From Desulfobacterales bacterium (GTDB lineage Bacteria; Desulfobacterota; Desulfobacteria; Desulfobacterales; C00003106), in contig DAOVGD010000173.1 of NCBI GenBank assembly GCA_030672555.1, positions 1 to 20,769 on the forward strand: DNA of 20,769 nucleotides, given 5' to 3'. The translations under genes were made by a program, and so were the position numbers. The notes under the pieces were generated by a model. It was not told where the DNA came from. It searched no databases and worked only from the letters and a program-made list of their open reading frames with translations. Shown here in pieces: positions 7,659 through 15,683 of the stretch; positions within the stretch are counted from its first letter, which is position 1, and each line of letters begins with the position of its first letter.

Positions 7659-8625
7659 TGAATTTGAAATCACCTTTCCCCAAGATATCATGCAGGTGGA
7701 GAATCCCTTGGATCTTTTTTTTCAGGTTTGTAATCGGAAGAACCGTTATCTCATGTTTTTCCATAATATTAAGAGCATCGTAAGCAACGCTGTCCGGATG
7801 GAGTGTCTTGGGATTAGTGGTCATGGCATCTTCTACATGTTTTCCCTGGATGGTATCATTTTCATCCAGGAAACGTCTGATGTCGCCATCGGTGACAATG
7901 CCAAGGAGTATGTTGGTATCCTTTTTAGCAACAAGTGTAGCGCCCATCTGCGATCGATTTATCTCCTTGATTACTTCCCGCATTGTGACGGCTTCATAAA
8001 CGATGGGTATGTGGCGGCTGGTTAGCATAATCTCTTTTACCTTCACGGAAAGCCGCTGGCCCAAATTTCCTCCTGGGTGAAGTCGTTGAAAGTCCCTCGG
8101 TTTAAAACGTCGTTTATTGATAAGCGTCACCGCAAGAGCGTCTCCCATGGCAAGGGCAGCGGTTGTACTGGCAGTAGGGGCCAACCCCATGGGACATGCC
8201 TCACGTTCTACACCAACATATATAACTATATCGCTGTGCCTTGCCAGAGTCGAATCCGTGTTTCCGGTAAAACCGATCAAAGGGCAACCAATACGCTTAA
8301 TACTTGGTAGAAGGATATTAAGCTCGCCGGTTTCACCGCTGTTTGAAAGAGCTATCACCACATCTTTATCACTCACCATCCCCAGATCCCCATGCATTGC
8401 CTCAACAGGGTGGAGGAAGAGGGAAGGTGTGCCGGTACTGATCAATGTAGCCACGATCTTGCGTGCCACAATCCCTGATTTCCCGATACCGGTAATAATA
8501 GTACGCCCCTTGGAACGCAAAATCAGATCAACCATTTTACCAAAATTTTCGTCAATTTTTTCTATTAGATTCAGGATGCCCTCCGCCTCTATCCGGAGGA
8601 CCTCACGGGCTTGTCGTAGTATCAT
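7639..8625 (-). CDS. kdsD: D-arabinose 5-phosphate isomerase
   Basis: This enzyme interconverts D-ribulose 5-phosphate and D-arabinose 5-phosphate, the first step of Kdo synthesis for LPS. The 328-residue protein has an N-terminal SIS domain (about 1-180) with GIGKSG (46-51) and ALSNSGETGEL (92-102), then two CBS domains (about 198-255 and 264-320). By alignment from memory with E. coli KdsD, the active-site residues K49, E101, E142 and H183 are all present, with a uniform offset of ten. The start MILRQAREVLRIEAEGI is typical of the family, with AAAGGA just upstream. No other Kdo genes adjoin it, but the next gene is the overlapping DapA-like protein. A KpsF or GutQ paralogue is the only realistic alternative. 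Confidence 0.93.
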   Translation of the reverse strand: MILRQAREVLRIEAEGILNLIEKIDENFGKMVDLILRSKGRTIITGIGKSGIVARKIVATLISTGTPSLFLHPVEAMHGDLGMVSDKDVVIALSNSGETGELNILLPSIKRIGCPLIGFTGNTDSTLARHSDIVIYVGVEREACPMGLAPTASTTAALAMGDALAVTLINKRRFKPRDFQRLHPGGNLGQRLSVKVKEIMLTSRHIPIVYEAVTMREVIKEINRSQMGATLVAKKDTNILLGIVTDGDIRRFLDENDTIQGKHVEDAMTTNPKTLHPDSVAYDALNIMEKHEITVLPITNLKKKIQGILHLHDILGKGDFKFNGDTIR

Positions 8626-8637
8626 GATCCTTTCTAT

Positions 8638-8757
8638 CCGCTATCATTTATCATTTATTATTGGTCATTAGTCATTAGTCATTGGTCATTAGTCAAATGT
8701 AAGATGCTAAATGTTAAATGAAAAATGCTAATTGAAGACTCTTTACAAGGTCATCAT
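8638..8757. repeat. CATTAGT period-7 array with MITE-like end
   Basis: Seven-base units CATTAGT, CATTAGT, CATTGGT, CATTAGT are followed by degenerate complementary units of the type AAATGNTA. The right end (8731-8757) resembles the 3636-3820 element: both read GTCTTCAATT then a GC step when taken inward, and the outer 23 bases match at about 17 positions. The left end of that element type is not seen, so this is a truncated or diverged relative. It ends three bases before the stop codon of the YhaM-like gene. Confidence 0.7.
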
Positions 8758-8759
8758 TA

Positions 8760-9719
8760 TTAACAATCTTTGACTTGCTTCCCTTTATAAAAATACCTTT
8801 CCAGCACCCTGTGATACGATGTCCAGGCCGAGTCAGGATCTTCCGATGCCATAAAACTGCGAATACCGTTTACCTTTGAATCAAGTTCGTCCAAATAATT
8901 TAGCATCACTGCCTCAAGGGTCTTGGGTGGTTCCGGGGAACCAAAGTCTCTCGAGCCGTGATGACTTACAATCATATGTTTAAGAAGAAGAGCAAGCTCA
9001 TCCGGAAAATCCTTAATTGCAGCAATCTTTTTTTCAAGCATTTGCAGGCCGATGACAATATGGCTCAACAGCCTCCCCGCATCTGAATAATCGATGTGGG
9101 ACTCATAGCAAAATTCATGGACCTTACCTATGTCATGCAGGACAGCCCCTGTGATGAGAAGATCATTATCAATCCCCTCGTAATGTCCGGCAATCTTTTG
9201 AATCAAAAGGACAAGTGAAAGGGTATGTTCCAAGAGCCCTCCAAGGTAGGCATGATGCATGTTTTTTGCGGCGGGCGCCTTCTTAAAAGATTCAATAAAT
9301 GATTCATCTTCAAAAAAGGTGTCAAGGAGCCTTCTGAGGTATGCATTTTCTATAACGCCACAGGCAGCAATCAACCGATCCATCATATAGTCAGGGTCCC
9401 GGTCGGAACGAGGAAGAAAATCCTCCACAGCAACTGCCTCCCCTTCATAGCGTTCCAGATGCCGCACAGTAACTTGAAGGGTATCACGATAATCCGACGC
9501 AGCCCCTCTTACCCTTACATAATCTCCGACACCGAAGTTTCCATTAATATCCTGAACATTATCCCACACCACTGCTTTGATACTTCCGGTTTTGTCAGCA
9601 AGTGTCAAAATCAGATAAGGATTTCCGTCCTTTTTATGGGCCAGTTGTTTTTGACGAACCAGGAAAATTTCATCAATAACCTGGCCGGAACTTAACATGT
9701 CAACAAAGACCTTTTTCAA
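8760..9719 (-). CDS. YhaM-like 3'-5' exoribonuclease (OB fold plus HD)
   Basis: A 319-residue protein, close to the 314 of Bacillus YhaM. The N-terminal OB fold (about 12-92) includes YLILTLADKTGSIKAVVWD; the C-terminal HD domain (about 150-300) has H165 in GGLLEHTLSL, the HD pair H195-D196 in AVLHDIGKVHEF, H248, H253-H254 in KHMIVSHHG and D277/D280. All metal-binding positions are therefore present. Members of this family degrade RNA or single-stranded DNA from the 3' end in the cytosol. The start codon overlaps the surE stop (ATGA), so translation is coupled and the two proteins probably take part together in nucleotide or RNA turnover. A different nucleic-acid-binding HD phosphohydrolase is the alternative. 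Confidence 0.85.
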   Translation of the reverse strand: MKKVFVDMLSSGQVIDEIFLVRQKQLAHKKDGNPYLILTLADKTGSIKAVVWDNVQDINGNFGVGDYVRVRGAASDYRDTLQVTVRHLERYEGEAVAVEDFLPRSDRDPDYMMDRLIAACGVIENAYLRRLLDTFFEDESFIESFKKAPAAKNMHHAYLGGLLEHTLSLVLLIQKIAGHYEGIDNDLLITGAVLHDIGKVHEFCYESHIDYSDAGRLLSHIVIGLQMLEKKIAAIKDFPDELALLLKHMIVSHHGSRDFGSPEPPKTLEAVMLNYLDELDSKVNGIRSFMASEDPDSAWTSYHRVLERYFYKGKQVKDC

Positions 9720-10483
9720 GATTCCCCCGAAGAAAAATTTTTCTCCCAGCTCTTTAGTCTCTCCACTTGATCATAGTCAGTCATATCACATCGTATAGGG
9801 GTTATTGAAATTAAATCCCGGCAAAGAGTATTACCGTCTGTTTCCGGATCGTGATCAAAGAACTCTGTCTGACTCCCCTGCCAGAAATAGGTCCGGCTTC
9901 TCGGGTCGGTACGCCGGCAGAACGATTCTTCCAGCCCTGATATACCCTGCCGTGTAACGCGGACCCCTTTTGGCCGGTCAGCATTAGGAATATTTACATT
10001 CAAAAAGGTCCCCTGGGGAAGCCCTTCTCTTAAAACAAGACCTGCCAAATCCCGCGCAAAATGCGCTGCGGTCTCAAAATATCTTCCGTTCCTACTGTTT
10101 ACTGAAATCGCAAGCGCAGGAATCCCCATTAAGGCTGCTTCCTTGGCTGCGGATACTGTGCCGGAATAATGAATATTTATCCCCACATTAGGGCCTGGGT
10201 TGATCCCCGAAATCACCAGCGCGGGTCGATCCTCCAAAAGTTCCCGAACTGCCAATTTCACACAATCAGCAGGCGTGCCGCTTACACTATATCCCCAACC
10301 CCTTCCATCCTTCTCTATCTTGTCAAGCAAAAGCGGAAGATTGAGTGTAATAGCGTGTCCCACCGCGCTCCGTTCGGTATCGGGTGCAACCACGGTCACG
10401 GAATATCGGTCGTCTAAAGCCTCTTTTAAAGTCCAGAGTCCTTCGGCATGTATTCCGTCATCATTGGTTAATAAGATGTTCAT
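9716..10483 (-). CDS. surE: 5'/3'-nucleotidase SurE
   Basis: SurE removes phosphate from nucleoside 5'- and 3'-monophosphates in the cytosol, using a divalent metal. The 255-residue protein is full length and has the hallmark MNILLTNDDGIHAEG with D8-D9, S39 in APDTERSAVGHAIT, GTPADCVKLAV (69-79) and N95 in ISGINPGPNVG, followed by SGTVSAAKEAALMGIPALA. These are the metal and phosphate ligands of the family. The start is fixed by this conserved N terminus, although no strong ribosome binding site precedes it. Its stop overlaps the start of the YhaM-like gene. The gap upstream, towards the YfbR-like gene, is filled with an inverted repeat. Confidence 0.96.
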   Translation of the reverse strand: MNILLTNDDGIHAEGLWTLKEALDDRYSVTVVAPDTERSAVGHAITLNLPLLLDKIEKDGRGWGYSVSGTPADCVKLAVRELLEDRPALVISGINPGPNVGINIHYSGTVSAAKEAALMGIPALAISVNSRNGRYFETAAHFARDLAGLVLREGLPQGTFLNVNIPNADRPKGVRVTRQGISGLEESFCRRTDPRSRTYFWQGSQTEFFDHDPETDGNTLCRDLISITPIRCDMTDYDQVERLKSWEKNFSSGES

Positions 10484-10496
10484 AGGCTTTGAAATA

Positions 10497-10642
10497 AAGT
10501 GCCTAAAGTGTAAAGTGAGCTAAGGTGCCTAAAGTTAAGGATGCGCCTCCGGCGCAGTTAGTTTTAGATTGGCAGAATACCTTAACTTTAGGCACTTTAG
10601 TCACTTCAAACTTTAGTCACTTGAGTTGCTTTAGGCACTTAA
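10497..10642. repeat. GTGCCTAAAG inverted-repeat array, locus 1
   Basis: GTGCCTAAAGTTAAGG (10525-10540) pairs exactly with 10580-10595, flanked by further degenerate units of the same theme (AAAGTGTAAAGTGA on the left, CTTTAGTCACTT on the right). A small hairpin GCGCC-TCC-GGCGC lies between the arms near 10543. The same 16-mer occurs at 16494-16509, so the two loci are related. It lies between the YfbR-like gene and surE. Confidence 0.8.
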
Positions 10643-10669
10643 GAAGACTACCAGAACAAATAATCATCG

Positions 10670-11257
10670 TCAAGACACATCTTCCCTGTTCCCGTTTACC
10701 CACCAATCCTCTTCCTCTTTTTCAAACCACCACTCGTCTGAACCTGTATTAAGAATCTCTTTGCAAAGCCTTTTACCTGCTTCGGTCCGGAGTCGTTTTA
10801 CAATAAATGAAAGCCAGCTTTTCGTATACATATTTCCAAGGTCTTTGAGCGCCTTCAACTCCACAATCAACGCGAGTTGATCAGCATCATGAGCAAGCTC
10901 GGCTTCTGTTGTATCCCCCTTGTTGAATTCCTCTATGAGGCCCTTTAGATCAGACTCAAAGGGGAGTCCTGCAGTCAGATCACGCACCGCCCTTTTCTCA
11001 TCAACAGTTACATATTTTTTCTGAACGTAATTCATATCACCGGTACGGGCCTCTGCAAGGTCGTGCATCAAACACATTTCAACAATTCTGGCACTGTCAG
11101 CCTCGGGTACCATCCGGGAAAGGACATATCCGATAAAGGCAGCCGCAAAAGAGTGCTCAGCCACAGATTCTTTACCCGAGCCCAAAAAATGATATCCTGA
11201 CCTTGGTATCTTTTTTAACAGCCGCGCCTCGAAGAGTAAATTCGCAATCGATTTCAT
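10670..11257 (-). CDS. YfbR/HDDC2-like HD-domain 5'-deoxynucleotidase
   Basis: A 195-residue HD-domain phosphohydrolase of the YfbR/HDDC2 (HD_3) type, enzymes that dephosphorylate deoxynucleoside 5'-monophosphates. The metal ligands are visible as H35 in SVAEHSF, H65-D66 in CLMHDLAEARTGD, and the D124/D126 region in ELAHDADQLALI. The last 25 residues are acidic and Trp-rich (DEWWFEKEEEDWW), also a feature I recall from HDDC2 homologues. TAGGA lies four bases before the ATG. SurE and the YhaM-like gene follow on the same strand, which makes a run of three nucleotide/RNA-processing genes. The exact nucleotide preference cannot be read from sequence. Confidence 0.85.
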   Translation of the reverse strand: MKSIANLLFEARLLKKIPRSGYHFLGSGKESVAEHSFAAAFIGYVLSRMVPEADSARIVEMCLMHDLAEARTGDMNYVQKKYVTVDEKRAVRDLTAGLPFESDLKGLIEEFNKGDTTEAELAHDADQLALIVELKALKDLGNMYTKSWLSFIVKRLRTEAGKRLCKEILNTGSDEWWFEKEEEDWWVNGNREDVS

Positions 11258-11277
11258 AAGATCCTACCCTTTGTTTA

Positions 11278-11312
11278 TGGAGTGATGGAGTACTGGAGTA
11301 CTGCAATACGGA
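11278..11312. repeat. GGAGTAC period-8 run without partner arm
   Basis: Units TGGAGTGA, TGGAGTAC, TGGAGTAC, TGCAATAC follow one another. The unit resembles the GAGTAGTG array at 6540, but no complementary arm is seen nearby, so this may be half of a locus of that kind. Confidence 0.5.
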
Positions 11313-11380
11313 GCAATAAAAACTTATGAAACCCATATCAATGTCATTAACTTAAGCCCTTTCATTGTTTGCAGTATTGC

Positions 11381-11603
11381 CTCAATGCCGTTGACTTAAG
11401 GAGAAAATCCTTCAAATTCCCCCCTTGAGGGGGGCGCAGGGGGGTGTAACCCATTGAAATAACATCCCCCCGCCCGCCTCGCCTGAGCGAACGCCTTGAG
11501 CGGTGCTGACCGCCTCCTTTGGGCGAGAGCGATGGCGGGCAGGCCTTAATCCCCCTTCAAAGGGGGACTTTAAAGGAACGCCCCTTAAGTCAACGGCATT
11601 GAG
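11381..11603. repeat. Nested inverted-repeat composite
   Basis: A 21-base sequence at 11381-11401 is mirrored exactly by 11583-11603, making a 223-bp element with perfect ends. Inside, the poly-C/poly-G repeat occurs at 11414-11434 and, inverted, at about 11546-11577. Innermost is a GC-rich hairpin with arms around 11471-11482 and 11529-11540. A degenerate copy of the outer end (CAATGTCATTAACTTAAG) lies just outside at 11339. No reading frame is present. It looks like successive insertion of repeats into one another, or a very large cruciform. Confidence 0.75.
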
Positions 11604-11629
11604 TATTGCCTTACAAAGTATGTTTTCAA

Positions 11630-11783
11630 GGGAGCCACGGGCTAAGCGAAGCTTGCCCGTGCATTACCACGTGCTCTGACCCATAATCAACGGTGCGACT
11701 TTCCGGTGAAACGATTCCATGCAATACTTTTATCACATTGACAAAAAGATGCACGGGCAAGCTTCGCTTAGCCCGTGGCTCCC
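11630..11783. repeat. Paired REP-like hairpins (BIME-like)
   Basis: Bases 11630-11664 and 11749-11783 are perfect reverse complements over 35 bases. Each arm is itself a hairpin, CACGGGCTAAGC-GAA-GCTTGCCCGTG, whose stem is complete except for one extra T. Two inverted hairpins with an 84-base spacer is the arrangement of REP/BIME elements mobilised by REP-associated tyrosine transposases. No such transposase is in the window. Confidence 0.75.
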
Positions 11784-11876
11784 CCATTTCGACAGTTTTT
11801 AGATATCTTAAGTTAGCGCTTATGCCCTCAAGGGGAAAGGTGACTCTTAAGTTAATGATGACCCATCAACTATGAA

Positions 11877-12800
11877 CTATGACAAAAATCTTATAATCAT
11901 ATAGGACAGGACACCTGCGGAAAGGGGAGTAGTCACCCATCCCATCCCTATCGTGGCAATCATTCTGCCGCTGACCGTACGCAAACCTTTGACAAGGCCC
12001 ACGCCGACAATCGCCCCCACAATGGCCTGAGAAGAAGAAACCGGGACACCAAGTTGGGTAAAAACATGGATCGTCATGCCATTAGACAGGGTGGCCACAA
12101 AGGCGGAAAAGGCGTCTAATGGTACGATCCTTTTCCCTACGGTCATCATAACCCCATGGCTGTATGTCAGAATACCCGCGGCAATGCTCAATCCCCCCAC
12201 AAAAGAGGCTGTAAAAGGGCTGAGCATCCCGGACCCCACGTAAACCCCGGTCACGTTCGCCATATTGTTGGACCCCAGGGAATAGGCGCTGTAACACCCG
12301 GCCAGCAGCACAGCGATCGTCAGGAAAACGCCACGCCGGTAAATATCTTTGAAGAAAAGAGTCAACACGTAGGCAAGAAACTTATACAGGATCATGCTGA
12401 AAACAATGCCCCCGACCGGGGTCAGAACCCAGCATATAACAATCTTGTAAAGTATGGAAAAATCGACCGTGTGGGAGAGGCAACTCGCGCCCAGGACTGC
12501 TCCGATAATGGCCTGGCTGGCAGATGCCGGCAATGCTAAATAGGTCATGACCAGCATGGTGACAGCGGCGGCAAACGCACAACCAAATGCGGTCATGGGT
12601 GTAAGCTCGGAAAGTTTGCCCACCGTGTCCATACACTTAGGACCTTCAATCAGGGCGCCAATAATCACAAAAAAGGAAGTTAGAATGATGGCGGTGCGAT
12701 ACTTCACCATACCCGCAGCCACACTTGGGCCGAATATATTGGCTGAATCATTGGCCCCGAGGCCCCAGCCGAAAAATATTCCGCCGACAATTTTCCACAT
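11877..12800 (-). CDS. PiT-family inorganic phosphate transporter
   Basis: An integral membrane permease of 307 residues, for proton- or sodium-coupled uptake of phosphate (or metal phosphate). It shows the two inverted family repeats: GWGLGANDSANIFGPS near the N terminus with PASASQAIIGAVLG, and the second half's SLGSNNMANVTG with PVSSSQAIVGAIVG. The hydrophobic stretches between them fit about nine to ten membrane segments. The length suits the short bacterial PiT type without a long cytoplasmic loop. The gene starts four bases after the stop of the DUF47 gene, the standard pairing for low-affinity phosphate uptake. No Pho box was recognised upstream. A sulfate permease of the same superfamily is a less likely alternative. 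Confidence 0.93.
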   Translation of the reverse strand: MWKIVGGIFFGWGLGANDSANIFGPSVAAGMVKYRTAIILTSFFVIIGALIEGPKCMDTVGKLSELTPMTAFGCAFAAAVTMLVMTYLALPASASQAIIGAVLGASCLSHTVDFSILYKIVICWVLTPVGGIVFSMILYKFLAYVLTLFFKDIYRRGVFLTIAVLLAGCYSAYSLGSNNMANVTGVYVGSGMLSPFTASFVGGLSIAAGILTYSHGVMMTVGKRIVPLDAFSAFVATLSNGMTIHVFTQLGVPVSSSQAIVGAIVGVGLVKGLRTVSGRMIATIGMGWVTTPLSAGVLSYMIIRFLS

Positions 12801-12804
12801 GAGG

Positions 12805-13476
12805 CTAAATCGCCTCTCGCGTGATCAGTATCAGGATTCGGTCAGACACATCTTCTATGAGGTCAGAGATCCTGGTTATACGGGTAAGCAGGGCATGGAT
12901 GTGCATTTTGTTGGCCAGGGGCAGGTCAGAATTGAAGATTTCTCTGGTCAGTTTCCACTCCAGTTCATCAATATTCGACTCCTGGATTCCAATCTCTCTT
13001 GCAATCTTGTCAAAATTAGAATACTGATCCCCAACCCAACCAAAACTTCCTAAACGAAGGAGATCCGCTTCCTCCTTGAGAGCCGGGAACATCTCAACAT
13101 TGGCACGGGTGATGTCCAAAAAGGCCCCCCTGAAATCTTTCGGAATTCCCGGTCGCTGAGAAAGGCAGAAATCGCAAAAATGCTCAGCCGCGTTGGCTAC
13201 CCCATCCACGGCGGAGACCAATTGAAAAATATCCTTCCGCATGATTGGCAGGAAGGCCCCCCCTTGCAAGCTGGTAATAATCCCCCGGAGCACTACATCA
13301 GCCTCTCTTTCAAGCTCGTCCACCTTCCTGGCACTGGCCTTGGCCGTATCAATATTGTCGTTGAGATAGTACTCGATAGTATCCAGGGCCTTTTGCAGAA
13401 CTGCTCCTACCATGTCGATGTGCTCATCGAGCATGGTCCTTACGTTACGTTCCGGGGATATCTTCTTTCCAAGCAT
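12805..13476 (-). CDS. DUF47/PhoU-like PiT accessory protein
   Basis: A 223-residue helical protein of the DUF47 (TIGR00153/YkaA) family, a PhoU-like four-helix bundle thought to regulate the partner PiT transporter. Family features include DELEREADVVLRGI (about 53-66), the IMRKDIFQLVSAVDGVANAAEHF segment (two adjoining helices) and ISDLIEDVSDRI near the C terminus, with acidic residues that bind metal in PhoU. It is soluble and predicted cytosolic. GAGGTG precedes the ATG by four bases. A dyad CTCAATTTATTGAG (13484-13497) overlaps that binding site and could limit initiation. The gene is followed directly by the PiT permease, so the two form one operon. Confidence 0.92.
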   Translation of the reverse strand: MLGKKISPERNVRTMLDEHIDMVGAVLQKALDTIEYYLNDNIDTAKASARKVDELEREADVVLRGIITSLQGGAFLPIMRKDIFQLVSAVDGVANAAEHFCDFCLSQRPGIPKDFRGAFLDITRANVEMFPALKEEADLLRLGSFGWVGDQYSNFDKIAREIGIQESNIDELEWKLTREIFNSDLPLANKMHIHALLTRITRISDLIEDVSDRILILITREAI

Positions 13477-13483
13477 AATTCAC

Positions 13484-13497
13484 CTCAATTTATTGAG
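13484..13497 (-). promoter_or_regulatory. Dyad overlapping the DUF47 ribosome binding site
   Basis: CTCAATTTATTGAG is a perfect palindrome whose one arm contains the GAG of the GAGGTG binding site. Folded in RNA it would give five base pairs with a four-base loop. It could also be a protein operator; the sequence does not decide. Confidence 0.3.
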
Positions 13498-13524
13498 CTC
13501 AAAGTAAGAATAAAACCAAAAAGA

Positions 13525-13725
13525 GTAACTGCTCAGGTTCCAAGTTCAGGGGTTCACGGTTCAAGGTTAAACTGATGAAAGAGATGCTATACGAATGCGG
13601 AATTCATCCAGTTCTTGCGAAACGCCAAGAGGTCTTGCAACGGAGTTTAGAGGAAATTCTATGCTGCCTTATAAATGTGAAGAGAGCAACCCTGAACCGT
13701 GAACCTAACAACCTGAGTAGTTACT
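13525..13725. repeat. GGTTCA-type inverted-repeat array
   Basis: The left arm (13525-13568) has units GGTTCCAA, GTTCAGGG, GTTCACG, GTTCAAG. The right arm (13685-13725), reversed, reads GTAACTACTCAGGTT then GGTTCACGGTTCAGGGTT, matching the left arm apart from one longer unit. It reaches exactly the stop codon of the histidine kinase. The 116-base loop could encode a short peptide (from 13575), not supported as a gene. Confidence 0.75.
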
Positions 13726-15581
13726 CAATCTTTTTCAATCGGCAAAGAGATAGTAAACTTAGTCCCCTTTCCATCCTCGCTTTCAACAGAAAGTTCACCA
13801 GTATGATCTTCAATTATCTTCCGGCAGACTGCAAGGCCCAATCCTGTCCCTCTCTTTTTGGTCGTAAAAAACGGTTCAAATATCTTTTCGACCGTCTCAG
13901 TAGATATTCCCGCACCCCTGTCGACAATTGAGACCTTGATGTAATCATCCTCCTGCCGGGATAAAATAGTTATTTTACCCTCAGGCATAGCCTCTGCAGC
14001 GTTTTTTATGAGATTAATCAAGACCTGTTTGATCTGCTCCGGGTCAAACCATATAGGCGGCAATTCATCGTCCAGAAAATTATCGTAATCGATCCCCATG
14101 GACTTAAGGTTGTCTTCCATAAGAGACAATGTTTCTTCGATAGATAAATTGATATCCTTCAATTCCTTCTGAGGCTTGAAAGGCCTCGTAAAGTCCCTGA
14201 CGTCTGTCAACAACGTCTCCAGACGTGTGGTCTCCTCACTAATGATCTGCAACTTTCGGATATTGTCGTCGTCCTCAGAAAGGGACCTTTCTATCTGGCT
14301 TGCAAACCCACCGATAGCTGCCAGGGGGTTTTTAATTTCATGAGAGAGATAAGCCGCAGCCTCTCCAATGGCCGCAAAGCGCTCCGCCCGTATAAGCTTT
14401 TCCTGGGTCTCAACAAGTCTCCGCATGCTCTCTTTAACCTTGTCTCTTTCACGCCGCACCTTAGCCTCGGAACGTCTCAAGTCAACGGTGTTGCGGTCAA
14501 CCTCCGCCTGCAAGAGCCGCGACCATCGCAGTGAAAAATAAATGGACACGGCCAGGCCCAAAAAAACCACTAATTGAAATACACCGGCAACCAGCCATTG
14601 CTTTATTACAAGTGACTGGACAATCCCATAAACCTCTGTCACAGGGGCGGTAACAGCCACCGACCATAGGTTGCCTGTGTCGTCTTCTCTTGATAAAAAG
14701 ATAGGACTATACGCGAAGAGTTTCTTCATCTCGCCAATTACACCCCTATGCCACTCCGATATATACCAGCCTGTACCTTCATCCCCTTTTAGCAGATAGT
14801 TCCGTACAATCTCATTTATCGTCGCATAAGATATGTGAGGACTCCTTTTGTGCCTGACAGTAAAGGAATCCTCGCCAACAAAAGTCTCCTCGTAGTGGCT
14901 TAAAAAAATCCCTTTATGATCAATAACCCAAGCATAGCCTGTCTCTCCCGATCGAACGTCTCGGGCATATCTCTGTGCAATACCTACCGGGTCAACAACG
15001 ATAAGGCTCAGACCTTCAAACTGATACTTCAGGCTCCCATTTCCCGGCGTAGCGGGTCTCCAGGTCGGTGTGGCCATGATCGCCAGCCAGCGCCCCTTGA
15101 ACAGGCCGGTGTCAGGCTGAAAAGTGCGTCCGATAATTATCTTACCTCTGTTTTCAGGCTTGACACCCCATTGCCAATAAGTATTGTAATTGATACCTAA
15201 TTCTTTCTCATTAGTGAACCCTTGTGCGTTTAAAATAATGGGGGCGTTACCTTCATTGTCGAGATGAGCAATCGCATGGACATCCCAGCCGCTGAGGAAC
15301 GCAAAAGAATAAGTGACATACGTCCTTACCTCCTCCGTTCTTTCAACATTCCGCTCCCAGAATTGATTAAGCCCGCGCAGGCTGGTCTCAAGAAAACTGA
15401 AATGATTACGGATATTATTGGCTATTTTCTTAGCTAATATGAGCTGTTGCCGGTTGAACTGGTCCGTCACGGTCTTTTCCATATCTTTATTGGCGCTATA
15501 GCCCATATAGATTGTAAACACAGATAGGAGAAGGAAAGCGCATACGGCAATAATAATAAATTTTTTCGGTCCGATGTTCAT
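13725..15581 (-). CDS. dCache-domain membrane histidine kinase
   Basis: A sensor kinase of about 618 residues (numbering from the ATG at 15581). One membrane span lies at about 7-28. An extracytoplasmic dCache-type sensor follows to about 328, with the GETGYAWVIDHKGIFLSH segment typical of the fold. A second span is at about 329-352. A coiled coil replaces HAMP, then HisKA has the phospho-acceptor H414 in AYLSHEIKNPLAAIGGF. The HATPase domain has LINLIKNAAEAMPEG, DRGAGIS, FEPFFTTKKRGTGLGLAVC and GKGTKFTISLP. This NtrB/AtoS-like class often works with sigma-54 regulators, but none is adjacent; a receiver-only protein lies just upstream. The sensed molecule is unknown. A TTG at 15593 is an alternative start. 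The stop codon coincides with the end of an inverted-repeat array, and a promoter-like sequence lies about 270 bases upstream. Confidence 0.92.
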   Translation of the reverse strand: MNIGPKKFIIIAVCAFLLLSVFTIYMGYSANKDMEKTVTDQFNRQQLILAKKIANNIRNHFSFLETSLRGLNQFWERNVERTEEVRTYVTYSFAFLSGWDVHAIAHLDNEGNAPIILNAQGFTNEKELGINYNTYWQWGVKPENRGKIIIGRTFQPDTGLFKGRWLAIMATPTWRPATPGNGSLKYQFEGLSLIVVDPVGIAQRYARDVRSGETGYAWVIDHKGIFLSHYEETFVGEDSFTVRHKRSPHISYATINEIVRNYLLKGDEGTGWYISEWHRGVIGEMKKLFAYSPIFLSREDDTGNLWSVAVTAPVTEVYGIVQSLVIKQWLVAGVFQLVVFLGLAVSIYFSLRWSRLLQAEVDRNTVDLRRSEAKVRRERDKVKESMRRLVETQEKLIRAERFAAIGEAAAYLSHEIKNPLAAIGGFASQIERSLSEDDDNIRKLQIISEETTRLETLLTDVRDFTRPFKPQKELKDINLSIEETLSLMEDNLKSMGIDYDNFLDDELPPIWFDPEQIKQVLINLIKNAAEAMPEGKITILSRQEDDYIKVSIVDRGAGISTETVEKIFEPFFTTKKRGTGLGLAVCRKIIEDHTGELSVESEDGKGTKFTISLPIEKD

Positions 15582-15683
15582 GCCTCTGCCCAAACTATGC
15601 TCCTAAATGTGAGGCCCTTGGAAAACGCGACATTCTTTCGCCAGGCAAGGAAGGCTAAGATTTTAAAACGACAAAACAATATT

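Larger units (their letters stand above)
11258..11876. other. Repeat cluster between PiT and YfbR-like genes
   Basis: This 619-base gap has no convincing gene. In order it contains a short period-8 run (11278-11312), a nested inverted-repeat composite (11381-11603) and a paired REP-like element (11630-11783). An AT-rich tail leads to the end of the PiT gene. A short frame across 11693-11875 overlaps one REP arm and looks like chance. Confidence 0.6.

Noticed and set aside
8117..8671. Long antisense open frame of 184 codons over kdsD
   Set aside because: The opposite strand carries a full-length, well-conserved kdsD; the antisense frame is a by-product of its codon use.
11693..11875. Rightward open frame of 60 codons
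   Set aside because: It covers a REP-like arm and repeat-derived DNA, with no ribosome binding site or recognisable protein pattern.
12156..12539. Antisense open frame of 127 codons over the PiT gene
   Set aside because: It lies wholly within a conserved permease gene and has no start context or family resemblance.
13575..13931. Rightward open frame of 118 codons
   Set aside because: It begins inside the loop of an inverted-repeat array and runs antisense through the kinase 3' end. The first 40 codons are the only plausible part and match no family I know.
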